From contig CAJTPJ010000003.1 of NCBI GenBank assembly GCA_910578145.1, positions 62,001 to 126,000 on the forward strand: 64,000 nt of DNA, in the 5' to 3' direction. The position numbers were made by a program, and so were the translations under genes. Within the stretch, counting starts at the first letter, position 1. Each line of letters opens with the position of its first letter. Shown here piece by piece: positions 1-8,264 of the stretch. The stretch comes from an uncultured Christensenella sp. (GTDB taxonomy: Bacteria > Bacillota > Clostridia > Christensenellales > Borkfalkiaceae). The notes below the pieces were generated by a model. The model was not told the DNA's origin, ran no database searches, and saw only the letters and a program-made list of their open reading frames with translations.

Positions 1-614
1 TCGTTGACCTTGGCAATTTTAATTTTAAGGGAAATAAGCGCTATCCCTCGTTTAACGTTCCAGACGAAAGTTATCACGGGCTGGTTTATGCAGATTTGCC
101 CGTGGCGTTTGGAACTAAGTGCCGCGCGCAGATGATGAGGGATTTCGGCGCGATTATGAGCCCGCAAAACGGATTTATTTCATACATAGGCAGCGACACG
201 CTGGCGCTGAGAATGGAAAGACACAGCCGCAATGCGGAAAAGGTTGCGGCATACCTTAAAAATCACCCTAAAATAGAGTGGATAAACCACCCCTCGCTTG
301 AGGATAACAAATACCATAGTCTTGCTAAAAAGTATTTGCCCGACGGACAAGGCGGCATGATGAGTTTCGGCATTTGCGGAAACGTGGAAAAGTGCGCTAA
401 ATTTATGGAAGCGCTTAAAATGATTACGCAGGAAACGCACGTTGCCGACGTAAGAAGTTGCGTTTTGCATCCCGCTTCCACCACTCACAGACAGCTTTCC
501 GAAGAAGATTTAAAGGCGGCGGGTGTACCGCATAACCTGATAAGGCTTTCAGTGGGAATTGAAAACGCCGAGGATATTATAGAAGATTTAAAGCAGGCTT
601 TGGAGAAAGTTTAA
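1..614 (+). CDS. metY: O-acetylhomoserine sulfhydrylase, C-terminal part
   Basis: A PLP enzyme of the Cys/Met-metabolism family that makes homocysteine from O-acetylhomoserine and sulfide in the cytoplasm. The reading frame is open from the left edge (codons from base 3), so the N-terminal half with the PLP lysine lies outside. Visible family blocks include PSFNVPDESYHGL, a SPQNGF block, LRMERHSRNA, HPASTTHRQLSEEDL and a closing RLSVGIENAEDIIEDLKQAL, all typical of the sulfhydrylase C-terminus. The stop overlaps the metA start by one base (TAATG), so the pair is translationally coupled. Any SAM riboswitch controlling it would lie upstream of the window. Cystathionine gamma-synthase is the nearest alternative, but the block spelling and the acetyl-type metA neighbour favour MetY. 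Confidence 0.93.
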   Translation, partial: VDLGNFNFKGNKRYPSFNVPDESYHGLVYADLPVAFGTKCRAQMMRDFGAIMSPQNGFISYIGSDTLALRMERHSRNAEKVAAYLKNHPKIEWINHPSLEDNKYHSLAKKYLPDGQGGMMSFGICGNVEKCAKFMEALKMITQETHVADVRSCVLHPASTTHRQLSEEDLKAAGVPHNLIRLSVGIENAEDIIEDLKQALEKV

Positions 615-1531
615 TGCCCATTGTAATTGATAAGGACATTCCCGCCTATAAAATTTTAACCGACGAAAAAATTTTCGTAATGGACAAGGAACGGGCGTTT
701 TCACAGGAAATACGCCCTATTGAAATTGCCATTTTAAATCTTATGCCCACCAAGGAAACTACCGAAACGCAGTTTATGCGGTTGCTTTCCAACTCTCCGT
801 TGCAGGTAAACGTTACTCTTATAAAAACCTCCACGTATAACGCAACGCACGTTGACAAGGGGCATTTAGACAGGTTTTATAAAACTTTTGACGAGATTAA
901 GCACAATAAATTCGACGGTATGATTATTACGGGTGCGCCCGTTGAAAATATGCCGTTTGAAAAGGTGGCGTATTGGAAAGAGCTTGAAGAAATTTTAAGC
1001 TGGACTAAGCGCAACGTTACCTCTACACTGTTTATTTGCTGGGGCGCGCAGGCGGCGCTACATTATTTCTACAATATAAAAAAGCACCCGTTAAAAGAAA
1101 AATGTTCCGGAATTTTCGCGCACCAGAAAGTACGCGACGGCGTTGCCGAGCCGCTTATGCGCGGTATTTCCGACGAGTTCCATATGCCGCACTCACGGCA
1201 TACGATTATTTACGCAAAAGACATTTTGGACGTTAAGGAACTTAAAATTTTAGCGTATTCAAAGCGTGCGGGCGCTTCCATTATTAAAAGCACTGACAAC
1301 AGGCAGGTGTTCGTTACCGGACATATGGAGTACGACCGATATACGCTTAAAAACGAATACGAGCGGGACAAAGCCGCGGGGCTTAATGCAAAACCGCCCG
1401 CAAACTACTTTGCAAACGCGGAAATGACGGAAGTTAAAATGAATTGGTCGTCCACGGCAAATCTGTTTTACATAAATTGGCTTAACTACTACGTTTATCA
1501 GGTTACGCCTTACAACATTAGCGAAGTATAA
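614..1531 (+). CDS. metA: Homoserine O-acetyltransferase, MetA family
   Basis: Acylates homoserine as the first committed step of methionine synthesis. The 305-residue length is normal for the family. The nucleophile Cys142 sits in FICWGAQAALH, and the catalytic His237 and Glu239 in VTGHMEYD. Position 111, which selects the acyl donor, is Glu (TGAPVENMPFE). Family studies link Glu at this position to acetyl-CoA and Gly, as in E. coli, to succinyl-CoA, so this should be an acetyltransferase despite the usual MetA name. That agrees with the coupled metY, which uses O-acetylhomoserine. Its ATG overlaps the metY stop. A strong hairpin with a T run follows directly. Confidence 0.95.
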   Translation: MPIVIDKDIPAYKILTDEKIFVMDKERAFSQEIRPIEIAILNLMPTKETTETQFMRLLSNSPLQVNVTLIKTSTYNATHVDKGHLDRFYKTFDEIKHNKFDGMIITGAPVENMPFEKVAYWKELEEILSWTKRNVTSTLFICWGAQAALHYFYNIKKHPLKEKCSGIFAHQKVRDGVAEPLMRGISDEFHMPHSRHTIIYAKDILDVKELKILAYSKRAGASIIKSTDNRQVFVTGHMEYDRYTLKNEYERDKAAGLNAKPPANYFANAEMTEVKMNWSSTANLFYINWLNYYVYQVTPYNISEV

Positions 1532-1557
1532 AAAAAACCGCCTTTCGGCGGTTTTTT
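1532..1557. terminator. Bidirectional intrinsic terminator
   Basis: The stem CCGCC/GGCGG with loop TTTC is flanked by A7 and T6, so it works on either strand. It ends metY-metA on the plus strand and the convergent protease gene on the minus strand. Confidence 0.9.
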
Positions 1558-1563
1558 CTTTTA

Positions 1564-2910
1564 TCAATCCACGGTTACGAAATAATCCGAACCCGTTTTA
1601 ATATTAATATCTTTTTGCTCGCCCCCGCGCGAAACCGTTATAACTACGGTATAGTTGGGACGGACGGACAACAGCACGTCGTCCACGTGATAAATTCTGG
1701 TAACTTCTTTATTTTCCACAACTTCGCCGTTATCGTTAAGCACTTTGATGTTGCGGATAGCGTCGTCCGCTTCAAGCCCGTCGCCAGCTTTGGTAATTTT
1801 AACGCTTTCGTAAATTTCGTAGCGGTAAGTTTCCTCGTTCCACTTTGAAAGTTTGGGCTGTGCGGCATACTCTGCTTTAAGGTATGCGCGGGAAACGCCA
1901 TTTTCGCCGTTGAAACCGTTTTGGTTATAGTTATCCAGCATAAGCCGCACAAGCCGCCTTACGTTGCTTGCGGGGAGCGCAAACCCAAGGTTATCCACGT
2001 TGGTGTTGGAGGACTTGGAATTGACTATCCCCACTAGTTTTCCCGTTTTATCGAAAAGACCGCCGCCGGAGTTACCGCTGTTTATAGCCGCGTCCGTGCG
2101 GATTACTCGGTATTTTTTAACGTTTTGCGAAGCCTGCGAAGAAGAAAGTTTAATTAGTATAGTTTCGCTTTCCTTACTTATTATACCCTGCGTGGCGGAC
2201 ATTCCGTAGCCCTGCGGGTTGCCAACCGCGTACACGGTTTCGCCCATATAAACGTCGTCGGCTGTGGTAAATTCCGCCGCTTCCGCCGCACTGTCGCGCA
2301 ATATTAGGCTGTCCTCAACTTTTAAAAGCGCGATATCGTAAGACTGCGACGCGCCTATTACTTTTGCGGTTATGCCGCAACTTGCAACGTCGTAATTTTC
2401 GTCCTGCCCGTATAAAAACAGATAAACGTTTTCGGCAATGGGTTTAACTGCGGCATCGTTATAAATAACGTGGCAGTTAGTAACAACGTACGCGTTGCCC
2501 GCCTCTTTATCTATATCGATAATAACGCCCGCGCCGAAGTAGGTTTCACGCTCGGTTTTAGTGCCCGTAACTTGCCCGAAAACGTTGTAAACGGGCGTTT
2601 GAACGGTAAAACTTGCGGCTATGGAAACGCCCGTTTTAAGCGAGCGGTTGATGGAAGCCTGCAACGAATCCGCTTCGGCAAGCGCGTCGCCGTCGTAGCT
2701 TAAATACTGTTCGGCAAATTCAAGAAAAGTAAGCTCTTCAAGCCCCTCTTTCACCCGTTCTTCGTTTACAGCCTCGTAAATCTGGTAAATGGACGCGTCT
2801 TTCCCATCTTTGCCATCCTTACCGTCAACGCCCGATAAACTTATACAGCCGCTGAAAAGTACCGCGACCGATAAAATTAACGATGCAATTATCGCAGAGA
2901 TTTTTTTCAT
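1564..2910 (-). CDS. HtrA/DegP-type trypsin-like serine protease, lipoprotein
   Basis: An S1C-family quality-control protease, predicted to be anchored outside the membrane. The N-terminus is a lipoprotein signal with lipobox LFSGC (Cys22). A short collagen-like run of three GKD triplets follows at about residues 30-38, then a helical stretch to about 95. The triad is visible: His147 in TNCHVIY, Asp192 in SYDIALLKVE and Ser281 in INSGNSGGGLF. The last 100 residues resemble a divergent PDZ domain. Many HtrA proteins have a transmembrane anchor instead; the lipid anchor and Gly-Lys-Asp spacer are less common. Start is ATG with a weak SD (CAGGG). The gene stands alone with its own promoter. Confidence 0.9.
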   Translation of the reverse strand: MKKISAIIASLILSVAVLFSGCISLSGVDGKDGKDGKDASIYQIYEAVNEERVKEGLEELTFLEFAEQYLSYDGDALAEADSLQASINRSLKTGVSIAASFTVQTPVYNVFGQVTGTKTERETYFGAGVIIDIDKEAGNAYVVTNCHVIYNDAAVKPIAENVYLFLYGQDENYDVASCGITAKVIGASQSYDIALLKVEDSLILRDSAAEAAEFTTADDVYMGETVYAVGNPQGYGMSATQGIISKESETILIKLSSSQASQNVKKYRVIRTDAAINSGNSGGGLFDKTGKLVGIVNSKSSNTNVDNLGFALPASNVRRLVRLMLDNYNQNGFNGENGVSRAYLKAEYAAQPKLSKWNEETYRYEIYESVKITKAGDGLEADDAIRNIKVLNDNGEVVENKEVTRIYHVDDVLLSVRPNYTVVITVSRGGEQKDINIKTGSDYFVTVD

Positions 2911-2941
2911 TATTTTTACCCTGTTTTTAGTTTACGGTTAA

Positions 2942-2970
2942 ATATTAGTTAATATCCCTTAAAAAGTCAA
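2942..2970 (-). promoter_or_regulatory. Sigma-A promoter of the HtrA-like gene
   Basis: On the minus strand TTGACT (2965-2970) and TAATAT (2942-2947) are separated by 17 bases. The predicted start near 2935 leaves a leader of about 24 bases. The -35 box lies at the edge of the upstream gene's terminator stem. Confidence 0.7.
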
Positions 2971-3008
2971 ATCAGGCGAATATCCCTTTTGGAAAATTCA
3001 CCTGATTT
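2969..3008 (-). terminator. Probable terminator of the UDP-sugar pyrophosphorylase gene
   Basis: A 13-bp inverted repeat with one mismatch (outer arms AAATCAGG/CCTGATTT) lies 20 bases after the stop. On the minus strand it is followed by GACTTTTT, a moderate U tract. Confidence 0.55.
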
Positions 3009-3027
3009 TTACTTTCGTTTAACCTTT

Positions 3028-4242
3028 TTATAATATTACGCCGTTTTGTTCAAGTAAAGCGCGCGCGGTTTCCACGCTGTCGGTGCCCGTAGCGTTTTTT
3101 ACGGGTGCAAATTCCCTGTCCCGCTCCACTTCGTAAGCAAGACAACTGCCCATCATTTTAACCATATCCACCACCAGCGTTTCCAGCTTGTAGCCGCACG
3201 GCTTTTCGGGCGTTACGCGCACGCCGTTTTCGATATGAGGAATCGCTTTATCCGCAACGTGATAGGGCAACCTACCCGAAAGCGTGGAGTTGAGTTCGTG
3301 CACGTTGAAAAGATAGTTAAGCGTTACGCCGTAGCAATACACCAACTCGCCCTTCTTGGTTTTATTTTTAAGGTCTTCGGGCATTTCGTAATATTCCATG
3401 ATAGCGGGTTTGCCGTCCTCGTTGCATAAAACGCCAACTTTTTCGTCCGCGCAAACCTTTTTAACGACTTTAGCTCCGCAACCGCAACGCTTTATAATGG
3501 TTGCGCCGATAAACGCAGGGTCGCAAATACGTTGCAACACGTTGTCAACCGAGTACACGTTAAGCCACTCTATGCCGTCGCGCTCCATAATCCGCGCAAG
3601 CCCGCTGTTGACAAGCGACGAGTACCAACCGCCGTTGCCGTTGGGCGCAAGCGAAACGCGGTGCTTTTCGTCTAAAAATACCTTGCCCGAATAATCGCAC
3701 GTGGGAGCAACGTCCTGTATATAAAAATGAATTCTGTCGCGCGGGTAACCGAAATAATCGTTTTCCTTGAAAAATTTGATAGTTTCGTCGTTGTTTGCGC
3801 GGCTGGTCATAATAAACAGATGAAAATGCCTGCCCGTTTTAGCGTTTACTTCGGCAATATTATTCATCTGCTGTTCAAATATCGAAAGAAATCTGTTAAC
3901 CCCGATATTAAACATACCTTTAGGCCCTTTAAAGCCCAAGCGCGAGCCCTGCCCGCCAGCCAAAAGCACAGCCGCAACCTTGCCTTCTGAAAGAAAATCA
4001 AGCCCAACCGACTCGAATTGGGAATAACGGCGTTTTATATCGCTTGAAGTTACCGCGTTTACGGGGGTAATTTTGCCTAATTTTTTGGGTTTTTGCCCGA
4101 CGTGCGCCAAAACCGAAAAATTAGTGTTTTCAATATCGTTTAAAAGCGTTTCCTTATCGGTTGCGGAAAGTTCGTCGTAATAGTCCAACAAATGCTGTTG
4201 ACCCCGCTTTGAAAGGTACGCTTTGGCTCTTTCGTAATTCAT
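3028..4242 (-). CDS. UTP-sugar-1-phosphate uridylyltransferase, UDPGP (eukaryotic/UAP1-like) family
   Basis: Predicted to make a UDP-activated hexose (UDP-glucose, -galactose or -N-acetylglucosamine) from UTP and sugar 1-phosphate. The nucleotide-binding signature LLAGGQGSRLGFKGPKG is at about residues 93-109, as in UAP1/AGX enzymes rather than GalU or GlmU. Other family blocks include the region around NPNGNGGWYSSL and YSVDNVLQRICDP, where the Asp-Asn pair sits near the metal and uridine site. At 404 residues it is a compact bacterial member. The ATG follows AAGG at a suitable distance. It is monocistronic with a consensus promoter. The sugar cannot be told from sequence; a GlcNAc/GalNAc enzyme is the best guess by similarity. 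Confidence 0.88.
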   Translation of the reverse strand: MNYERAKAYLSKRGQQHLLDYYDELSATDKETLLNDIENTNFSVLAHVGQKPKKLGKITPVNAVTSSDIKRRYSQFESVGLDFLSEGKVAAVLLAGGQGSRLGFKGPKGMFNIGVNRFLSIFEQQMNNIAEVNAKTGRHFHLFIMTSRANNDETIKFFKENDYFGYPRDRIHFYIQDVAPTCDYSGKVFLDEKHRVSLAPNGNGGWYSSLVNSGLARIMERDGIEWLNVYSVDNVLQRICDPAFIGATIIKRCGCGAKVVKKVCADEKVGVLCNEDGKPAIMEYYEMPEDLKNKTKKGELVYCYGVTLNYLFNVHELNSTLSGRLPYHVADKAIPHIENGVRVTPEKPCGYKLETLVVDMVKMMGSCLAYEVERDREFAPVKNATGTDSVETARALLEQNGVIL

Positions 4243-4277
4243 ATATAAACCTTATATTGGGAATTAATTTTTTATTT

Positions 4278-4306
4278 ATTATATAATATGTGTAAATTCT
4301 TGTCAA
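4278..4306 (-). promoter_or_regulatory. Consensus sigma-A promoter of the UDPGP-family gene
   Basis: A perfect TTGACA (4301-4306) and perfect TATAAT (4278-4283), both read on the minus strand, have a 17-base spacer. Predicted start is near 4271, giving a leader of about 29 bases. Confidence 0.9.
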
Positions 4307-4334
4307 TATATTTATGAAATTTGCGTTCAACGTA

Positions 4335-4363
4335 TTGAAAACGTAAAAAAATTAGTATATAAT
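4335..4363 (+). promoter_or_regulatory. Sigma-A promoter of the Nudix-lemA-DUF2207 operon
   Basis: TTGAAA (4335-4340) and TATAAT (4358-4363) have a 17-base spacer. Predicted start is near 4370; the SD AAGGAGG lies at 4385-4391. Confidence 0.85.
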
Positions 4364-4397
4364 AGAGTATGAAATTCAATGGTTAAGGAGGAAATTT

Positions 4398-4892
4398 ATG
4401 TATTGTACGGAATGCGGTGAAAAACTTACGCTTATGTTCGCAAACGGCGAGGGCATTATTCCCTATTGCAAAAATTGCAAGCAATACAGGTTTGCGCAGT
4501 TTGCCACTGCCGTTAGTATGGTTGTAACGAACAGAAACAAAGATAAAATTTTGCTTGCCAAACACGTTGGCAACGACGATTTTATTTTATTTGCAGGTTA
4601 CGTTAAAAAGGGCGAAACGGCGGAAAAAACCGTAACGCGCGAGTTTAAGGAAGAAACCAAGTTGAACGTGGTTAAGTACAAGTATATGGGTTCGCGCTAT
4701 CACGAACCTAAAAACGTGCTTATGCTTGGTTACATCGTTATGGCGGAGGACGGCGAGCCCGTTTTAAACGAAAAAGAAATTGAAGAAGTTAAATGGTTTT
4801 CGTTTGACGAAGCTATCGCGACTATAAGAAAAGATTCCACGGCGGAAGCGTTTTTGAAAAACGCGCTTGCCGAAATTAAAAATTTTAAATAA
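4398..4892 (+). CDS. Nudix hydrolase with N-terminal zinc ribbon, NudC-like
   Basis: Likely hydrolyses a nucleoside diphosphate linked to another moiety. A zinc ribbon of two CxxC pairs (Cys3/6 and Cys24/27) precedes a Nudix domain. The Nudix box starts GYVKKGE, and REFKEE carries the metal-binding glutamates; the Gly usual near the end of the box is replaced by Lys (EETKL). The stretch GSRYHEPKNVLMLGY sits where NAD-decapping NudC enzymes carry SQPWPFPxSLM, so an NADH or NAD-RNA substrate is possible, but the key Trp-Pro-Phe residues are not kept. At 164 residues it lacks the N-terminal domain of full NudC proteins. First gene of a three-gene operon with an excellent SD (AAGGAGG). Confidence 0.85.
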   Translation: MYCTECGEKLTLMFANGEGIIPYCKNCKQYRFAQFATAVSMVVTNRNKDKILLAKHVGNDDFILFAGYVKKGETAEKTVTREFKEETKLNVVKYKYMGSRYHEPKNVLMLGYIVMAEDGEPVLNEKEIEEVKWFSFDEAIATIRKDSTAEAFLKNALAEIKNFK

Positions 4893-4912
4893 AATTAAAG
4901 GAAGGTTTTATT

Positions 4913-5500
4913 ATGTTAAATCGTTTACTGCTTGGCTTGCCTGCAATTATCGGCATAGTAGTCGGCGTAGTTTTGGTACTTGCGCTTATTATCTGGGCAA
5001 TTTCTTGCTATAATAAGTTCGTTTCATTGCGCACCCACTGCGACGACGCGTATTCTGGCATTGACGTATTTCTTAAAAAGAGATATGATTTAATTCCCAA
5101 CCTCGTTGAAACGGTAAAGGGCTACGCTAAACACGAAAGCGAAACGTTGCAGCGCGTTATCGAAGCGCGCGCGGGCATTGCAAAGGCTTCTACCGTAGAC
5201 GAAATGGTAATGGCGGACAACGCTTTATCACAGGCTATCCGCGGACTTAACCTGGTTGTTGAAAGATACCCCGATTTAAAAGCCAACGCAAGTTTTATGA
5301 GTCTGCAATCGCAGTTGCGGGCAACCGAAACCGAACTTTCTCAGTCCAGACTCTACTACAATGCGCGCGTAAGAGAGCTTAACAAGTCCGTACAGTCTTT
5401 CCCCGGGCTTATTATCGCTAAACTTTTTAAGGTTAAAACCAGACAGATGTTTACGGTTGACAGCCCCGAAGAAAGACAAAACGTAAAAGTTCAGTTTTAA
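4913..5500 (+). CDS. lemA: LemA family membrane protein
   Basis: A membrane protein of poorly known function. One N-terminal transmembrane helix (about residues 8-31, rich in I/V/L/G) is followed by the conserved cytoplasmic helical bundle with YNKFVSLR, DVFLKKRYDLIPNLVETVKGYAKHE and the C-terminal SRLYYNARVRELN block that defines LemA. Its length of 195 residues is typical. The SD AAAGGAAGG is close. It sits directly before a DUF2207 protein, the commonest LemA partner across bacteria, so the two probably form one membrane complex. Confidence 0.93.
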   Translation: MLNRLLLGLPAIIGIVVGVVLVLALIIWAISCYNKFVSLRTHCDDAYSGIDVFLKKRYDLIPNLVETVKGYAKHESETLQRVIEARAGIAKASTVDEMVMADNALSQAIRGLNLVVERYPDLKANASFMSLQSQLRATETELSQSRLYYNARVRELNKSVQSFPGLIIAKLFKVKTRQMFTVDSPEERQNVKVQF

Positions 5501-5518
5501 TTATTTTAAAGGGATAAT

Positions 5519-7420
5519 ATGAAAAAAGTTAAGAGTAAGCTGTTTATTATTGCGCTTATTTTGTTTTTTGTTGCCCTGCTTTCGGGTTTTATCGGGTTGA
5601 ACGGCAGCAATATAGCTTCCGCCTACGACGATTCAAACGGCGGAAAATATTCATTTTATTACGAAAAGTTTAATATAACCTTTGACGTAAAGTCAAACCG
5701 CGAATTGCACGTAACAGAAGAGCTTACGGTGCATTTCACGGGCTATTACAGCACGGGCTTTATGCGCGACATACCCGTTAACGGCGGCGAGCTTGTAAAA
5801 GACGTGAGAGTTACCGAGATAACCGACGGCAAGGAAGTTTCCGTGCCCTACTCCGTTTACGATTACACGGACGACAACGCGGTAAATTACATTACGGCGG
5901 ATATAGGCAGTTCTTCAAACAAAACCAACAAAGTTTTTACTTATAAACTTACGTACAGGTATTGCCTTACGAAAGCGCAAGAAGGTAAAAACGTACTTGC
6001 TATAAACGCTATAGGCGCTCAGGACAGAAGAGTTGAAAGCGCGGAGGTTACTTTTATTTTGCCGGACGGATATTTGGACGGCACTTACGTAGCGGGGCAG
6101 GTTAATTCTACCGACAGCCAACCGCTTAAAAGCAAAGTTATTGACGGAAAAACGGTTGTAGGCGTAAACGGAATTGAGCTTGCGTACAACGAGGGTATTA
6201 CCTTTAACTTAAACTTTAAAGACGGCGCGCTTTCAACGTATAAGGACTATACGCCCTATTACTTTGTGATTGCGGGAATTGCGGTTATTCTTTTAATGTT
6301 GGCAGCGAAAGTACTGTTTTTCAACAAGGACAAAGTAGTGCCCGTAGTCAATTTTGAAGCACCCGAAAAGATGAACCCTTTGATGATGGGAAAATTAATC
6401 GACGGCGTTATAGACAGCGAGGACGTTACCTCTATGCTGTTTTATTGGGCGGACAAAGGCTATATAAAAATTGACTTGACTAACGAAAACGACCCCACCC
6501 TTATCCGCATTATGCAAAATTTGCCCGACGAAACGCCTCGTTATGAAAAAGATTTATACGCGGGGCTGTTCGCAAGCGGCGACTCGGTTAAAACGAGCAG
6601 CCTTAAAAACCGCTTTTACAGAACCATAGACAGGGTGTCCTCAAAATTAAATTCAAAGGTTAAGAACTTATATACTAAGTCGGGTTTTATTGCGGCGATA
6701 TTATTTACAGTGCTGGGCGCGCTGATTTGCGGACTTGCGCCGTTACTTCTTGCAATGACGCAAATAAACACGTCGTTTACCCCTTTTATGCAACTTTTGA
6801 TATCGATAGTGCCTTGTATAATTTTGTTTGCGACAGGTTCGTCGTTTAAGGCGATGGCGTATAAAAAACAGATTAAAAACACCGTTACGATGATATTTTT
6901 ATCGTTGTTTGTATTCATTTTATACGCGGCGCTGTTTTACTTGGTAAATCCGCGCGGAATAATACCGCAGCTTATTTACGTTTTGTATGCGGCGATAAGC
7001 GGCTTAACGGCTTTGTTTTCGTTTATTCTGTTTACACGGTCGCCTAAATACGTTGAACAGCTTAACCAAATAGTCGGATTTAGGGATTTTATACTTTTAG
7101 TTGAAAAAGACAAACTTGAACAAATGCTTGAAAGCAACCCTCAGTTCTACTATCACGTACTGCCTTACGCGCAGGTTTTGGGCGTTTCCGACAAGTGGGA
7201 AGATAAATTCAAGGATATTACGATAGCTCCTCCTCAATGGTCTACCGGCGACCAAGTGGTGCGCTTTGTAGTTTTAAACAGCATTATTAGAAACTCGTCA
7301 AGGACTATGGCGTCTAATATGTCGTCGCGTCCTTCGTCATCGGGCGGAAGCGGACGCGGAGGTTTCGGCGGCGGGCACGTAGGCGGAGGCCACGGCGGCG
7401 GCGGTTCACGCGGAAGATAA
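5519..7420 (+). CDS. DUF2207 family membrane protein
   Basis: A LemA-partner membrane protein whose biochemical role is not established. It has a signal-like hydrophobic N-terminus (about residues 10-35), then an extracytoplasmic beta-rich DUF2207 domain (about 45-240, starting YYEKFNITFDVKSNRELHVTEEL). A transmembrane helix at about 245-265 leads to a cytoplasmic winged-helix-like segment around DVTSMLFYWADKGYI. Four further hydrophobic helices lie at about 385-505. The C-terminus is a Gly/Ser/His-rich tail with repeated GGGH units, the low-complexity end typical of this family. SD is AAAGGG. A strong terminator follows. Confidence 0.9.
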   Translation: MKKVKSKLFIIALILFFVALLSGFIGLNGSNIASAYDDSNGGKYSFYYEKFNITFDVKSNRELHVTEELTVHFTGYYSTGFMRDIPVNGGELVKDVRVTEITDGKEVSVPYSVYDYTDDNAVNYITADIGSSSNKTNKVFTYKLTYRYCLTKAQEGKNVLAINAIGAQDRRVESAEVTFILPDGYLDGTYVAGQVNSTDSQPLKSKVIDGKTVVGVNGIELAYNEGITFNLNFKDGALSTYKDYTPYYFVIAGIAVILLMLAAKVLFFNKDKVVPVVNFEAPEKMNPLMMGKLIDGVIDSEDVTSMLFYWADKGYIKIDLTNENDPTLIRIMQNLPDETPRYEKDLYAGLFASGDSVKTSSLKNRFYRTIDRVSSKLNSKVKNLYTKSGFIAAILFTVLGALICGLAPLLLAMTQINTSFTPFMQLLISIVPCIILFATGSSFKAMAYKKQIKNTVTMIFLSLFVFILYAALFYLVNPRGIIPQLIYVLYAAISGLTALFSFILFTRSPKYVEQLNQIVGFRDFILLVEKDKLEQMLESNPQFYYHVLPYAQVLGVSDKWEDKFKDITIAPPQWSTGDQVVRFVVLNSIIRNSSRTMASNMSSRPSSSGGSGRGGFGGGHVGGGHGGGGSRGR

Positions 7421-7439
7421 AATTTTATAGTTAATTTAA

Positions 7440-7478
7440 GGCGCGGGAACGGTTTACCGTTTACCCGCGCCTTTTTTG
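7440..7478 (+). terminator. Intrinsic terminator after the DUF2207 gene
   Basis: GGCGCGGG/CCCGCGCC forms the outer stem, AACGG/CCGTT the inner stem, and T6 follows at 7472-7477. Confidence 0.92.
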
Positions 7479-7486
7479 TAAAAACG

Positions 7487-7508
7487 AAAACCGCCGCATT
7501 TGCGGCGG
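7487..7508 (-). terminator. Intrinsic terminator of rplI
   Basis: CCGCCGCA/TGCGGCGG with a 2-base loop; read on the minus strand it is followed by TTTTCGTTTTT. Confidence 0.88.
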
Positions 7509-7547
7509 GTTAAAATTTTATTTAACTATCCAAACGGATAAACGGTA

Positions 7548-7991
7548 TTACTCGGCTTCTACCGTAACGGTAATTTTTGCGGAAATGCCTTCCATAAGTT
7601 TCAAATCCACGTCGTAATTGCCAAGCGTTTTAATGGGCGAAGCAAGAGCCACCTTCTTTTTATCCACGTCGTAACCTGCGGATTTAAGCGCTTCGGCAAC
7701 GTTTGCGCCGGTAACCGAACCAAATACTTTGCCTGCCTGCCCCGCCTTAATTTTTACGGTAAAATTTTTGCCCTGAATTTCTTTTGCAAGCTCTTTGGTG
7801 GCCTTAATTTCTTCGGCTTTATGGAAGTCTGCGGCGGATTTTTTCATACTTAAATCGTTTAATTTAGCCGCGGTTGCAACTTCGGCAAGTCCTTTTTTAA
7901 TTAAAAAGTTGCGGGCATAACCTTCGTTAACGTCTACAACTTCGCCTTTTTTGCCCTGTCCCTTTACGTCCTGTAACAATATAATTTTCAT
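7548..7991 (-). CDS. rplI: 50S ribosomal protein L9
   Basis: Binds 23S rRNA in the large ribosomal subunit and helps hold reading frame. The N-terminal domain opens [21 protein letters not shown] with the conserved [15 protein letters not shown] block. A long connecting helix follows (about residues 42-75), then the C-terminal domain. At 147 residues it is the usual size. The usual partners (rpsF, ssb, rpsR, dnaB) are absent; here it stands alone with its own promoter and terminator. The SD is AAAGGAG. Confidence 0.97.
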   Translation of the reverse strand: MKIILLQDVKGQGKKGEVVDVNEGYARNFLIKKGLAEVATAAKLNDLSMKKSAADFHKAEEIKATKELAKEIQGKNFTVKIKAGQAGKVFGSVTGANVAEALKSAGYDVDKKKVALASPIKTLGNYDVDLKLMEGISAKITVTVEAE

Positions 7992-8009
7992 TTTACGCTC
8001 CTTTGTAAT

Positions 8010-8038
8010 ATTTTAACCCTGTTTTTTCCTTTTGTCAA
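8010..8038 (-). promoter_or_regulatory. Sigma-A promoter of rplI
   Basis: On the minus strand TTGACA (8033-8038) and TAAAAT (8010-8015) have a 17-base spacer. Predicted start is near 8003, leaving a leader of about 12 bases that is nearly all SD. Confidence 0.85.
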
Positions 8039-8091
8039 GAGCTTGAATATTTTAAAGCGCCTGACGCAAGATATTTTTGGAGGGTATTATT

Positions 8092-8244
8092 ATGGAAAAA
8101 GTAAATTGCGATATTTCTTGCGACGTTGCTTCTTGCAAATACAATCACGCCGGCTGCAACTGCACGCTTGAACACATTAAAGTAGGATGCGCTTGCGGTC
8201 AGCAGGATTGCACTTGCTGCGAAAGTTATTCCGAAAAAGTATAA
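8092..8244 (+). CDS. Small Cys-rich DUF1540-type protein, 50 residues
   Basis: A tiny protein with ten cysteines (positions 6, 10, 15, 22, 24, 33, 35, 40, 42, 43). The spacing C-x3-C-x4-C, then KYNHAGCNC and an IKVGC block, matches the DUF1540 pattern of short Cys motifs common in Clostridia and bacilli. Metal binding is likely but the role is unknown. The ATG has a good SD (GGAGGG at 8079-8084), and a hairpin follows the stop. It is a single-gene unit between rplI and the CvpA-like gene; I found no convincing promoter for it. Confidence 0.85.
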   Translation: MEKVNCDISCDVASCKYNHAGCNCTLEHIKVGCACGQQDCTCCESYSEKV

Positions 8245-8264
8245 CGCATAAAATTACACCCTAA

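Noticed and set aside
1988..2000. TTATCCACG, close to a DnaA box
   Set aside because: A single near match inside the protease coding sequence with no clustering.
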